Of a stretch of 57,153 nt of DNA, positions 35,001-43,844 are shown one piece after another. The notes under the pieces are model-generated. The model did no database searches, was not told the origin of the DNA, and saw only the letters and a list, made by a program, of their open reading frames with translations. Source of the stretch: JBBDIM01 sp040880405. GTDB lineage: Bacteria > Planctomycetota > Planctomycetia > Pirellulales > Pirellulaceae. The DNA lies in assembly GCA_040880405.1 (NCBI GenBank), contig JBBDIM010000215.1, positions 1 to 57,153 of the forward strand, read 5' to 3'. The translations under genes were made by a program, and so were the position numbers. Within the stretch, counting starts at the first letter, position 1. Every line of letters begins with the position of its first letter.

Positions 35001-35169
35001 ACTGGCTTGGTGCCGCTGGGGGACAGAGATGCACGGCTTGCTGTATGGCGGGATCGCGCTGGTCGTTTGCTGCGGGGTAGGGATACTAGCTAGTTGGATC
35101 GTTCCTAGTGGGGCCACCGTCGATAAAACCCTCACGCTGCACGGACTAACCGCGACCGATCGAGATTAA
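32053..35169 (+). CDS. NanM-like Kelch mutarotase fused to a sodium:solute symporter
   Basis: A protein of about 1038 residues in two parts. After a hydrophobic signal or anchor (about 72-92) a Kelch-type propeller (about 95-530) resembles the cyclically permuted NanM/YjhT mutarotase that converts alpha- to beta-sialic acid. Residues about 541-1030 are a full sodium:solute symporter with a dozen or more helices (for example WWAAGVSIFATMLSAITYLS), the family of bacterial sialic-acid transporters. The start was placed at 32053, six bases after GGGAGG and overlapping nanA by 17 bases; the signal then lies about 70 residues in, so a later non-ATG start is possible. The fusion would place mutarotation at the transporter mouth. 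It converges on the ABC ATPase gene with two bases between. Confidence 0.88.
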   Translation: MSSRFRYAGSEIETRSNESQVAAFQAILAHSSAQLNFGVPQADCPPVTSVNRSSNSKIKPRETPDVCRFLSGLFIAWGILFFGASICAAESAFQGSLLEWSALPDLPNSDGVAGPFVGVHQGALIVAGGANFPAGVPWHATAGGLKSLKTYHQAIHVLTNEDQGPRWQTVGATLPRPLGYGVSIETPHGVVCIGGEWQEHRLPDGTAVEPLSTGGEGPAETTSTTRRSNSVFVICWDADKQEVEVSDQWQTPDDDPTTIRPLPELPRATTSAVGGMIGDHLYLAAGDAGEGGAAQFWRLDLRKRFKDAHSKWQWEQLPTWDGPGRSHAIGVTQAGQFLLFSGRRRNAQGKFELLADAHRFDPAAYARERSRARPDRDGKIVLPSYANGWTRVADIAPVHPDNPTETPQPRCVMAGSGIAWGYDFVLLFGGSKGERFLRREQEYPARIAQAEQNGDAAEVARLTAEANAIYDEHTGFSGDILAYHLTTDRWTWRGTMPGPTPVTTSTVRWNSAVVLPTGESIPGVRTPSVSQATATHSARVFGWANWSVLAVYLVGLVAVGIYCSRAGGEDQDFFLAGGKIPWWAAGVSIFATMLSAITYLSIPARSYGTNWSWFLVNMGIPIVCVLVIYLYLPFFRRLRVASAYHYLEQRFDLGLRLLGSTSFILFQLGRMGVVVLLPALALSAVTGVDVFVCIMAMGALSTLYTVLGGMAAVIWTDVVQVVVLIGGAILALMVMASQIDGGLMGIWTIAAAEGKTALVNDFHFHDLAWSHDGILVILMGAIFTNLLPYTSDQAVIQRYLTVADQAQARRALWGNAVIVIPASILFFSVGTAIWVFYKTHPLNLVPLDKPDQIFPWLISSEMPPGLAGLVIAGVFAAAMSSLDSSMHSIATAATTDFYGRLGSPKTAEQTLRMAKLLTLVLGVFGTGSAMVLATLDIQFLWDLFLSIVGLFLGTLAGLFTLGIFSARATAIHAWIGAIASVLVLAWCRWGTEMHGLLYGGIALVVCCGVGILASWIVPSGATVDKTLTLHGLTATDRD

Positions 35170-35171
35170 GC

Positions 35172-35870
35172 TTAGCCGGGAAAAATCCCTTCACCGGCGA
35201 TTAGGCCGTCTCGCATGTAAATTTGGCGTTTGGCTTGTTCGGCGATGTCGGGTTCATGGGTGACCATCACAATGGTCCGGCCCTCGCGATTGAGCTTCCC
35301 CAATAAGGCCATGATTTCTTCGCCGGTTTTCGAGTCGAGGTTACCGGTCGGTTCGTCCGCGAGGATAATCTCGGGATCATTCAATAGGGCCCGGGCGATT
35401 GCGACACGCTGTTGTTGACCACCGGATAGCTGGTAAGGACGATGATCCAAGCGATCGGACAGCCCCACTTGGTTGGCCAAATCAATACAGCGATTGATGT
35501 CATTGCTGCTCAGTGACGGTCTGCCGGGGCGGTAGGCCAGGGGAACCTGGATGTTCTCCAGCACGGTGTACTGGGCGATGAGATTGTACGATTGGAAGAT
35601 AAACCCAATCATCTGATTGCGGACCTGCGAAAGCTGCCGGTCGTTGAGTTTTGAGACATCATGTTCCCCTAGAATGTACGTCCCCAGGGTTGGACGATCC
35701 AAGGCACCCAGCAGGTTTAGCAGGGTACTTTTGCCGCTCCCGGATGAGCCCATTAGGGCAACGTAATCCCCCATCGGGAATTCCGCCGAGACTCCGCGTA
35801 GCGCCTTCACCACATGGTCTCCCAAGTGGTAGTGCTTTTCCAGATTGCTGAACCGCGCCGCCATTCTCAT
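35172..35870 (-). CDS. ABC transporter ATPase, MacB/LolD type
   Basis: A 232-residue ATPase with Walker A GSSGSGKSTLL, Q-loop region FIFQSYNLI, signature LSGGQQQRVAIARAL and Walker B IILADEPTGNLDS. The sequence is typical of the MacB/LolD/FtsE group that works with long-loop permeases in mechanotransmission rather than direct substrate passage. It follows the permease gene after 14 bases and ends the efflux operon. M3 (35864) is an alternative start. Confidence 0.95.
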   Translation of the reverse strand: MRMAARFSNLEKHYHLGDHVVKALRGVSAEFPMGDYVALMGSSGSGKSTLLNLLGALDRPTLGTYILGEHDVSKLNDRQLSQVRNQMIGFIFQSYNLIAQYTVLENIQVPLAYRPGRPSLSSNDINRCIDLANQVGLSDRLDHRPYQLSGGQQQRVAIARALLNDPEIILADEPTGNLDSKTGEEIMALLGKLNREGRTIVMVTHEPDIAEQAKRQIYMRDGLIAGEGIFPG

Positions 35871-35884
35871 GGGAGGTCTTTATC

Positions 35885-37222
35885 CTATTCGTGACGGAGG
35901 GCTTCAATCGGGTCCATCATGGCGGCTCGCCGGGCAGGGTACAATCCGAACAGCACCCCAACACACACCGAGATCATAAACGAGGCAACGACCGACCACC
36001 ATTCGATCCTTGGTTCCAGGTTGTGGATGGTAGGAGGCAACATCCGCCACATATCGTAAAACCAGGTTTCCGCCGCCCACTGGGCGGCAAACGTGAAGGG
36101 GATGCAGCCAAAACCCAATACCACTCCGATCATGCCGCCTGTCGCTGACAACACCACCGTCTCCGCCAAAAATTGGGTGATGATGTCTTCCCGCGTGGCA
36201 CCCATCGCCCGCCGAATTCCGATTTCCCGGGTTCTCTCGGTCACCGTGGCAAGCATAATATTCATGATCCCGATCCCACCGACCAATAGCGAGATGCCCG
36301 CGATTAGGACCAGCAGCACATTGAACATCATCCGCAGCATCTCGGCTTGGCGAAGCAGTTCCTTAGGAACGGTAACCGAGTAGTCTCCGTCGGGATGGAA
36401 CTTTTCCAGGAGGATCTCGACAATATCGGCCGCTTCCTCCACTTGGTCGAGATCCTCCACAGTGACCGTGATTTGCGAAAGCTGAACCAGCTCTCCTTCG
36501 CGACTGCCGGAGCGTGAGGTGACCACTTGGTCGCCAATCCGGCCCCGCAGGGTCGAGAGAGGGATGTAAAAGTCGCGATTGAAATCACGGCCCTCCAAAC
36601 TACCGCCGATCGAAGCGGAGGGTGTCCTGCTTTCCGTTTGGCCAATTACCTTGTAGACATCGGAGACGCTATTGAAGGAAATCTCGACCATCTGGCCGAT
36701 TGGATTTTCATGAGCGAACAGCTCGCGAGCCGTATTCGCCGCCAAGACGCAGACGTTCTCCATCCGATCCACATCCTTATCGGATATGAATCGCCCCCGC
36801 TCAATCCGGATGAGGGCCACTTCCGGATAATCGGGCGTGACTCCCAATAGTTGGATATCGGTTGATCGCTCACCGGCGCGGGCGTCACTCTTAATTTCCC
36901 GCATGGGGACGGCGCGGCGAATGGTGGGCACGCCGTCCAAAATCCGCGTGTAGTCGTTCCAAGTCAGTCCATACTCGACGATGAAGCCGCCTCCCGTGGA
37001 TGATCCCGCCGAGGGTTTCACGCTACGGATGATGACGTTCGTCGCACCCAGGTCTTTGATTTGCTGTTGGGCCTGATAACTGACACCCTCGCCCAAAGCG
37101 ACCAACCAAATCACGGCGGTCACTCCGATTAAGATGCCCAGCATCGCCAGACCGGATCGGAGCTTATGCAGCAACAGGCTTTTGAACCCGAGACGAATCG
37201 TCTCGAACAGTCGCTGAATCAT
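35885..37222 (-). CDS. ABC transporter permease, MacB/FtsX type
   Basis: A 445-residue permease with one N-terminal transmembrane helix (about 20-42), a large extracytoplasmic MacB-type domain (about 45-310) and three C-terminal helices of the FtsX domain, ending in the hallmark GLYPARRAAMMDPIEALRHE. It works with the ATPase downstream and the adaptor upstream. Its start overlaps the adaptor stop by four bases (ATGA). The exported substrate (peptide, lipid, antibiotic) cannot be told. Confidence 0.95.
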   Translation of the reverse strand: MIQRLFETIRLGFKSLLLHKLRSGLAMLGILIGVTAVIWLVALGEGVSYQAQQQIKDLGATNVIIRSVKPSAGSSTGGGFIVEYGLTWNDYTRILDGVPTIRRAVPMREIKSDARAGERSTDIQLLGVTPDYPEVALIRIERGRFISDKDVDRMENVCVLAANTARELFAHENPIGQMVEISFNSVSDVYKVIGQTESRTPSASIGGSLEGRDFNRDFYIPLSTLRGRIGDQVVTSRSGSREGELVQLSQITVTVEDLDQVEEAADIVEILLEKFHPDGDYSVTVPKELLRQAEMLRMMFNVLLVLIAGISLLVGGIGIMNIMLATVTERTREIGIRRAMGATREDIITQFLAETVVLSATGGMIGVVLGFGCIPFTFAAQWAAETWFYDMWRMLPPTIHNLEPRIEWWSVVASFMISVCVGVLFGLYPARRAAMMDPIEALRHE

Positions 37223-38976
37223 CGAGCACCCTCAGAAGATACCGGAGAGGCGGCCCCGGCGGTTTCTCGGGCGGCGCGAGCGGCAGACAACTCCTCGCGA
37301 GATAGCTGTCCGTCGCCATCGGAATCGATCTGATCAAAGCGGGCTTGCATCGGTTTAGGGGCCTCTTCGCGACTGATTTTTCCGTCGCCATCCTGATCCA
37401 GGTTTGGGATGGGATTGCCACCGGGACCGCCGCTGGCGGGAGGACCCTGCTTGTTGGCCTGATCGACTGGCTGGCCAGGAACCGCAGGGGAGCCTTCCTC
37501 TTTCTCGGTCGACTCATCGTAGTCTTCCAAAGGACTTTCGCCCTCACCATCCTCCGACTCGATACGGGCGGCCGTGACGATGGCTCGTGGATTTCGGAGG
37601 ACACGTTCCCCTTCCACAACACCGTCAACTACTTCGATCATTTTGTCGTTGGTGCGTCCCAGCGAAAGCACGCGGCGTTCTGGACCGTTGGCGGTCGCGA
37701 CCCATGCGTAGTAGTTGCGGCCCTGCTCGACCACGGAGGAAACCGGGACCGTCAAGACATTGGAAACATCGGCCACCATGATCTCGACAAAAGCGGTCAG
37801 GCCGGGACGAAGCCCCTCCTGTTCGCCTTCAATGTTCACCATGGTCGCGTATTCCTTGACACTTGCCGAAAACCAACCGGTCGGCTCAGGCTGGTTCGCG
37901 ATGCTAGAAACCTTGCCCTGGAACTCGCGGCCCTGAATCACAACTTTCGCTGGCATCCCGATCTGGACACGATCCACTTTCGACTCATGAACGAGCACCT
38001 TCACCTGCATCCGGTTGAGGTCGGGCAGACGGACAATTGTCTGGCGTTCACGAACGATCGCACCTTCTTCAATGGTGGCGGCGTCCGAACCACGTCGACC
38101 CGTCTCGTTGGCGTACACCACCATGCCGCTCTGCGGTGCTTTGATGATGCAGTTGTCGAGTTGTCGCTCCAATCGTTCCAGACGCCCCTTCTCCAATGCA
38201 AACGCCGCTTCCTCCGACCGCATTTTCGCTTCGTTGGCGTCGCGGATAGCCTCGAACTCGCGGATCATCTTGGGCCGAGTGTATTCCTGCAGGACCATTT
38301 TGCGAGTTTGCGCATTTTCCATGTCGAGCTGGGCTCGTTCCACGGCAAACACGTCCGCCTCGCGCTGTAAGGCCGAGACATATCCCTTGCGCGACATCCG
38401 CTTAGAGTATTGCAGCATATCCTGGGCGGTGCTTAGGTTCTGTTCGGCGATCTTGATCTCCGATTCGATCTGCTGCAGCAGTTCAACCGAGAGCCCCTTG
38501 GCGTATTCGCTGACGGTCAGTTTCGCAGCTTCGAAATCCTCCTCTGCCTGGATTTTGGCGGCGAGGGCACGTTCATACAAAATCCGCTGAGCGTTAAGCT
38601 GATCATAGATCTCCGCAGTGTCTAGACGGATGATTTCTTCACCCTGCGAAACCTCCTTGCCGTCCTCGACAATCCACAGGATTGTTCCGCCACCCGCCAC
38701 ATCGCATTTGATGTCGATGTTACGTGCGCTTTCGACATTGCCGTCATCGGTCACCGTCACTTGCAGCCGTTCACGGGCCACTTCGTGCGTCAAGGCACCG
38801 TCCATGAGTGAAGATGACCCCCAACCAGTGACATCGCCGAAGTAGAAAAATGCCACCACGATCGCCCCGCCGACAATCGTTAACAGGGCAGGCCAAAACC
38901 AACCACGACCAGATGATTCCAGGTGAGGACTGTTGAGCCCGCTACCGGCGTCTTGAGAGACCTCTGTCGTCGCCAT
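37219..38976 (-). CDS. Efflux periplasmic adaptor (MacA/HlyD type) with two C-terminal EF-hands
   Basis: A 585-residue membrane-fusion protein. One N-terminal helix (about 29-50) anchors it. It has the biotinyl-lipoyl halves (TILWIVEDGKEVSQGEEI and KAPQSGMVVYANETGRRGS), a long coiled-coil hairpin between them (about 120-275) and beta-barrel domains. Unusually, a Pro/Gly-rich linker leads to two EF-hand loops at 527-538 (DQDGDGKISREE) and 551-562 (DSDGDGQLSREE), so it should bind calcium in the periplasm. MacA proteins are normally about 370-400 residues. ATG 38976 was chosen; an upstream in-frame reading adds 47 non-homologous residues. Confidence 0.92.
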   Translation of the reverse strand: MATTEVSQDAGSGLNSPHLESSGRGWFWPALLTIVGGAIVVAFFYFGDVTGWGSSSLMDGALTHEVARERLQVTVTDDGNVESARNIDIKCDVAGGGTILWIVEDGKEVSQGEEIIRLDTAEIYDQLNAQRILYERALAAKIQAEEDFEAAKLTVSEYAKGLSVELLQQIESEIKIAEQNLSTAQDMLQYSKRMSRKGYVSALQREADVFAVERAQLDMENAQTRKMVLQEYTRPKMIREFEAIRDANEAKMRSEEAAFALEKGRLERLERQLDNCIIKAPQSGMVVYANETGRRGSDAATIEEGAIVRERQTIVRLPDLNRMQVKVLVHESKVDRVQIGMPAKVVIQGREFQGKVSSIANQPEPTGWFSASVKEYATMVNIEGEQEGLRPGLTAFVEIMVADVSNVLTVPVSSVVEQGRNYYAWVATANGPERRVLSLGRTNDKMIEVVDGVVEGERVLRNPRAIVTAARIESEDGEGESPLEDYDESTEKEEGSPAVPGQPVDQANKQGPPASGGPGGNPIPNLDQDGDGKISREEAPKPMQARFDQIDSDGDGQLSREELSAARAARETAGAASPVSSEGAR

Positions 38977-39202
38977 AAAAGTTGTCTTCTCGAAAAAGGT
39001 GCGAAACCGGTGGATCGGTTGCCATATTGGACAGTGCGCTCCTTTCCAGTTTATGACCCCGCTGGAGTCTGTCCGGTTCCGGACGTGACTTTCACCCACC
39101 TTTCGAGAGGCATTCAACCCCGCCGGGCGGATTGACGTGAAAATTCAACGGAAAGGGGCTTCTAATTTAACCGTGCCTATTATCCATAGTTTCGACTAAA
39201 TT

Positions 39203-42157
39203 TCATCTCCTTTTCCGACTTGTCGGCCGATCCGCAGTCCTGAGCGGGTTTTCCTGGGGGTTTTTCGGGACCTCTGCGGATACCGCTGCGGCTTCCGCTT
39301 GCCGAATCCTGCGGATATCGGCAATCATCTGGTCGATCTCGCTGCGTGTAAGCCTTTTGAAATTAGTAGGTTGGGAGTTGTCCCCGGTTTCGTCCCCTGC
39401 TTCCTTAAGCAGTGTGGGGGTATAGCTAACCGCGACATCCTGAGGCAGTGAGGCTGTTTTGCGGATTTCCTCCTTTTTAGATTCGTCTGACCGTTTTCCG
39501 CGGACATTATCCCACCACTGGGCGATTTGCGACGAGGCGGGCTCGTCCCCTGGGTGCTGGGCTGAGGGTTCCTCTTCAATCGTTTCAGGAATTTGCTCTA
39601 AGAATTCTTCGTCGAACCATTCTTGGGGTACCGATGGAGGCAGTTCGACTTCTTCCGCCGATAGGCGATCGGCAAGTGCCAGGGGGCGATCGACCCACAG
39701 CCCCTCTTCGTCGATTTCCATGAGGCCCAATTCGCGGTGTAGACGTAATCGAGTCGCTTCGTAGTTTAGCCAGACACTCATCAGGTTATTTTGTGTGTTC
39801 CGTAAGTCGGAGAGCGCGAACAACAGGTTCTGGGCCGCGGTGGGGCCGAGTGAGGCCGCGGGTTGCCCCGGTTCACTAGGCGGTACTGGTCGGTTCAAAG
39901 CTTCGCGGGTTTGATCGACGCGGCGAATCGCGATCGCTACCGCCCGGCGCTGAATCTCTAGATTGACCCGCAGCTCTTCCATTTTTCGGAGCGTTCCCCG
40001 CATCGTCTCGGAGACGGAATCTTCAAATTGAATTAACTGGCGTCGATCCTGTTGGTAGGTGATCAACTGCTGCCGGAAACTATTGCGTTCCAACAGCCGC
40101 GTAAAGGGTGGATCGAACTGTAGCGAGGCTTGGAGGCTGCCTGTTTGCCCACGGAAATCGACCGGATTGTTTCCCACCGTTTGCATATCACCGCTGAACC
40201 GAACCGTCAGATCGGAGCGAAGCGCGTTGGCGTTGAACTCAATCAGACGCCAGGTATCGACCAACGCTGCTCGATTGTTCATCCAGTCGAGTCGATTTGC
40301 CCTGGCGATCTCGACTGCCGTCGGCGCGTCGAGATCGATGCGTTCGACCACGATTTGCTCCAATCGCGCACTCGCCTGAACCAGAGCGGTCTCGCTGGTG
40401 ATATTCTTCATGTCGACGAGCAGCGAAACGATTTGATCTGCTGCCCTAGCCGGCTGAACCTCGCTGAGATTCGCCCGCAACTCATCAATCCGGTTTAAGA
40501 TCAGCTTGCTACGTGCATCTAGGTCTTCCTGCTCGCTTTGCAACCGTTCAAGTTCTCGATCTTGGAGGGCCTGCTCACGCTCAGTCATCTCGACCTTCCG
40601 ACGTGGCATCGTCTCGACCAAGCCCGCAAGATCTTCCGGTGTGGCATCGATTCTCCGCTGAACCTGTTGCTGAAACAAGTGAACTTTCGCGATCGCCTGA
40701 GAAAGCACAGCGGCCTCCGGCTGCTCCGGGAACTCGCCGAATTCGGTAATGTAATCTTCGATCGCTAATTGCGTTTGGTTGGTCCGCGGATCGATCAGTT
40801 TGAACTGCTCAATCAGCGAATCGTCCAGGGTTACGGGAAGATCGGGGGGGAGCCCGAGTGTCCCTCGTTTGAACGTATCGAGCGTGGCCTCCAGGTTGTT
40901 TGAGGCTTGCAGCAGGTTGGCCCGCTCCGTCTCAATATTCTGTCGGAACTGATCGACTTGAGCGATATCGATCAAACCGGCGTCGAGGTTTGCCTCCAGC
41001 AGTTCCAAGGTTCGGAGTTGCGCGTTAAGGCTGTCCTGGGTATTACGGATCTGCTGCAATTGTTGCAGCAGGCCGGTGAATCCGCCTACGGTTCCGGCAC
41101 CACCGCCGGCGAAGCCGGTTCCGCCGCCACCCGCCGCGCCACCCGCTCCACCGAAGAATCCACGACCAAAACCGGTCGCTTCACCCACACCGCCGAAACC
41201 GCCGGAACCTTGCCCGGTAAACCCGGTCAGACCTGTCCCGCCGAAGAAACCACCCCGCCGCTGCAAACCGGAGACGCCTGAGTCGCCGATCGCGACATCG
41301 CAGAAAAAACCTTGGCGGTATCGAGCGAATGCCCGCATGTTGGCGAGCAGTCCCCGCTCAGCGATGGTCAACTGTTCCAAAGCCACGGCCCGGCCACCGG
41401 CGCGGAGCAAAGGTTGAATCAGATTGAAGTTCAGGATGGAGGTCGTCACGCCTCGGTTGGGCCCGGCGAATTCCCAAACGGTGGAGTTGGCTAGTCCCAC
41501 CATGATTTCACCGGCGGTGGCGGTCCGGCGGTTAATTACCGCGTCGTGGTCGAGTCGCAACGTATTGCTTTCACCTCCCGGATTTAACTGACCGAGGTGA
41601 GTGTACTCGGTGAAGCTCCCGCCGAAGAACTGAACATCGAACCGAAAGCGTTCGGTGCTGACGTCCAAGGCCGAGAGATAGAGTGTTTCCGTTTGGCGTT
41701 GATAGTCGGGGGAGTGGAGGACGGCTAGGCGGACCGAGTCTTCCAGGCTTAGGATGATCCGTCCTTCCTCATCCACGTTGGCATATTGGTATAGCAGTTG
41801 TTCCCAATAGGGACTTTCCAATCCGGGGCGATCGCCATTGCGGTGCCAATGTTTCCATCCTCGCTTCCCATCGACGTAATGCATGTAGCGATGGGCGCTC
41901 GGATCGTCCTCCGGCATGGGCGGCTCTTCAAGATTGTACGGATCGTAGTACCGGCTGCGGGGATCCAAGTCGATGGAAAAATTGGGATAGGCCCAGCGCG
42001 GATCGAATGACTTCTCGGTGACCAGACAGGTCACCTCCTGGTCCGCCTGCTCGCGGTATTGCCCGCGTGAACAGCCAAAAACCATGAGCACCACCGCGAT
42101 CAATGCGAGGCCACCAATGGAAGTCGATTGTGCCGATTCGTTCAAGAACATCCGCAT
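39203..42157 (-). CDS. Oversized TolC-like outer-membrane efflux lipoprotein
   Basis: A 984-residue outer-membrane factor, about twice the TolC length. The N-terminus is a lipoprotein signal (lipobox MVFGC). A roughly 100-residue Pro/Tyr-rich region precedes the first TolC repeat (IILSLEDSVRLAVLHSPDYQ, about 129). A Gly/Phe-rich low-complexity segment lies at about 292-362, followed by long coiled coils (about 365-470 and 520-600) and the second TolC repeat (about 620-830). A disordered tail rich in Glu, Ser and Pro ends the protein. It would provide the outer-membrane channel for the MacAB-like genes downstream. The 226-base gap to the adaptor holds no gene. Confidence 0.88.
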   Translation of the reverse strand: MRMFLNESAQSTSIGGLALIAVVLMVFGCSRGQYREQADQEVTCLVTEKSFDPRWAYPNFSIDLDPRSRYYDPYNLEEPPMPEDDPSAHRYMHYVDGKRGWKHWHRNGDRPGLESPYWEQLLYQYANVDEEGRIILSLEDSVRLAVLHSPDYQRQTETLYLSALDVSTERFRFDVQFFGGSFTEYTHLGQLNPGGESNTLRLDHDAVINRRTATAGEIMVGLANSTVWEFAGPNRGVTTSILNFNLIQPLLRAGGRAVALEQLTIAERGLLANMRAFARYRQGFFCDVAIGDSGVSGLQRRGGFFGGTGLTGFTGQGSGGFGGVGEATGFGRGFFGGAGGAAGGGGTGFAGGGAGTVGGFTGLLQQLQQIRNTQDSLNAQLRTLELLEANLDAGLIDIAQVDQFRQNIETERANLLQASNNLEATLDTFKRGTLGLPPDLPVTLDDSLIEQFKLIDPRTNQTQLAIEDYITEFGEFPEQPEAAVLSQAIAKVHLFQQQVQRRIDATPEDLAGLVETMPRRKVEMTEREQALQDRELERLQSEQEDLDARSKLILNRIDELRANLSEVQPARAADQIVSLLVDMKNITSETALVQASARLEQIVVERIDLDAPTAVEIARANRLDWMNNRAALVDTWRLIEFNANALRSDLTVRFSGDMQTVGNNPVDFRGQTGSLQASLQFDPPFTRLLERNSFRQQLITYQQDRRQLIQFEDSVSETMRGTLRKMEELRVNLEIQRRAVAIAIRRVDQTREALNRPVPPSEPGQPAASLGPTAAQNLLFALSDLRNTQNNLMSVWLNYEATRLRLHRELGLMEIDEEGLWVDRPLALADRLSAEEVELPPSVPQEWFDEEFLEQIPETIEEEPSAQHPGDEPASSQIAQWWDNVRGKRSDESKKEEIRKTASLPQDVAVSYTPTLLKEAGDETGDNSQPTNFKRLTRSEIDQMIADIRRIRQAEAAAVSAEVPKNPQENPLRTADRPTSRKRR

Positions 42158-42425
42158 CTACTTGATTCCCCTGAGCCATGGTTTGCTCATGCCTGGATTA
42201 CAGCCGCCGCGCATCGACCGGTTGTAACCGTCTCCGCAATGGGAATCGTCGTAGGGGTGTTACTTGCTTTAACGAAGCTTCGTGCGGTTCCGGTTCCAAC
42301 GATGATGCTGGCAGCGCATCCCCTACCGTCCGTAAAAAATGCCAGGGGGCGTGTGGAAACGACCCCCGGCATGTCGGCGCTTGACAGGATTATGGGGGTT
42401 CTGACGCTAAGTCAAACCGTACCGA

Positions 42426-43844
42426 TTATTCCTTTTGTTTCAAGCAGAACAGGTGCTTTTCACCCCGGATGAACATTTGCGATCCGGAAAGGGCAGGGGA
42501 GGCATCCACCCCCTCACCCAAGTCATTGTCCGCAAGTACCTGGTATTCCGAACCATGCTGAAGGACTTTGGTTTTGCCATCGCGACTAGTGAAGTAGACC
42601 TTGCCATCGGCAGCTACGGGCGAGGCATACAGCGTTCCCAGCCCTGTCATTCGCTCCGGCCCGAAGACCGGTTCACCGGTTTTCGCATTGACACTGTAAA
42701 CGATGCCGTCACGAGCTTTCGTGAAGTAGAGGTTTCCCTCGTATAGAACTGGCGATGCGATGTAGGGGCCGGCGTCGGTCCGGCTCCAGATGATTTTGTC
42801 GTCGTCGTTGGTTACGTCTCCGCGAGAATCAAGACTGATCGCATAGACCGCGTAGCCTCGGTAACCGGTCATCACGTAGACGACGCCATCCTGATGGATC
42901 GGCGTAGGAATCGGGTTGGTCGCCTGCCCGCCACACTCCCACAAAAGCTCGCCGTCAGCCAAATTGTAACTTCGGACGCGGTTCGTGCCATTCATGATGA
43001 CCTGTTCCATGTCGTTGTGCGAAACGATTAGCGGAGTCGCCCACGTGGTAACCTCGTCTCGTGCGGTCTTCCAAAGGACTTCGCCCGTCTCGGCATCAAG
43101 CGTGGCAACAAACGACTCCCCTTCGTGGTCCCACGGTACGACCAGTTTATTTCCGTGCAGGGCAGGGGTCCCTCCTTCTCCAAAGGCACTGCGGGTTTGC
43201 ATCTGGCCCAGGTCCCGCTTCCACTTGAGGTTTCCTTTCATGTCATAGCAGTAAATACCACGCGATCCGAAGTAGGCGTAAAGATGCTTGCCGTCGGTAA
43301 TCGGTGAGGCGGACGCGTGGGAATTGGTGCCATGACCCGCCTCATGTGGAACCGCCTCAATCGCAACTTGTTTCCACACGATTTCACCGGTCCCCTTGTC
43401 CAGGCAGACAACCGTAAACTGGTGCAGTTTTTGTTCGCGATCGCCTCCTCTGTCTAACCCGCCTCGTCCTCCCCGCGGTCCTCGCCCCCCCGAGCCGGCG
43501 TCACGTGGGCCTCTGCGCCGTGGTGTCGCCTCTTCCCGTTCGTTCGGTTCGGTTTCCTGGAAACTCACCTCCGCGCTTTTGCCTTCCACCTCAACGGCGG
43601 TCAGCAGGTACACGCGGTCGTTCCAGATGATCGGCGATCCGCTTCCCTTCCCAGGAATTTCTGTCTTCCAGGCGACATTCTCCGTGGCACTCCATTTAAC
43701 CGGTGGTTTTGCTTCCGGTGCGGTTCCATTCACCATGGGGCCACGCCAATTGGGCCATTGCTGGTCGGAATCGAGTACCTCGGCACGGGCTCCAGAGGAT
43801 GCCGCGAGCAACAAAATGTCGCCAAGTAAAAGTGTTCGGATCAT
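42426..43844 (-). CDS. PQQ-like/BamB-like beta-propeller protein, exported
   Basis: A 472-residue protein with a signal peptide (to about residue 21) and an eight-bladed PQQ-type propeller. Repeats such as GSPIIWNDRVYLLTAVEVEG, SPITDGKHLYAYFGSRGIYC and ASPVAADGKVYFTSRDGKT are visible. The QQWPNWRGP start is the usual planctomycete form. A low-complexity Arg/Gly/Glu stretch (about 105-135) interrupts blade one. These proteins are generally non-enzymatic scaffolds; no catalytic residue set for PQQ dehydrogenase is seen. It lies upstream of the TolC-like gene (268 bases, no gene) and may share its operon. Confidence 0.88.
   Translation of the reverse strand: MIRTLLLGDILLLAASSGARAEVLDSDQQWPNWRGPMVNGTAPEAKPPVKWSATENVAWKTEIPGKGSGSPIIWNDRVYLLTAVEVEGKSAEVSFQETEPNEREEATPRRRGPRDAGSGGRGPRGGRGGLDRGGDREQKLHQFTVVCLDKGTGEIVWKQVAIEAVPHEAGHGTNSHASASPITDGKHLYAYFGSRGIYCYDMKGNLKWKRDLGQMQTRSAFGEGGTPALHGNKLVVPWDHEGESFVATLDAETGEVLWKTARDEVTTWATPLIVSHNDMEQVIMNGTNRVRSYNLADGELLWECGGQATNPIPTPIHQDGVVYVMTGYRGYAVYAISLDSRGDVTNDDDKIIWSRTDAGPYIASPVLYEGNLYFTKARDGIVYSVNAKTGEPVFGPERMTGLGTLYASPVAADGKVYFTSRDGKTKVLQHGSEYQVLADNDLGEGVDASPALSGSQMFIRGEKHLFCLKQKE

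Noticed and set aside
37345..38370. A 341-codon open frame on the plus strand inside the adaptor gene
   Set aside because: Antisense to a conserved adaptor; the translation is His/Arg-rich with no family features.
41071..41281. Short repeated CCGCC/ACCGG-like units as a CRISPR or tandem-repeat locus
   Set aside because: The units are irregular, have no spacers and are simply codons of the Gly/Phe-rich segment of the TolC-like protein.
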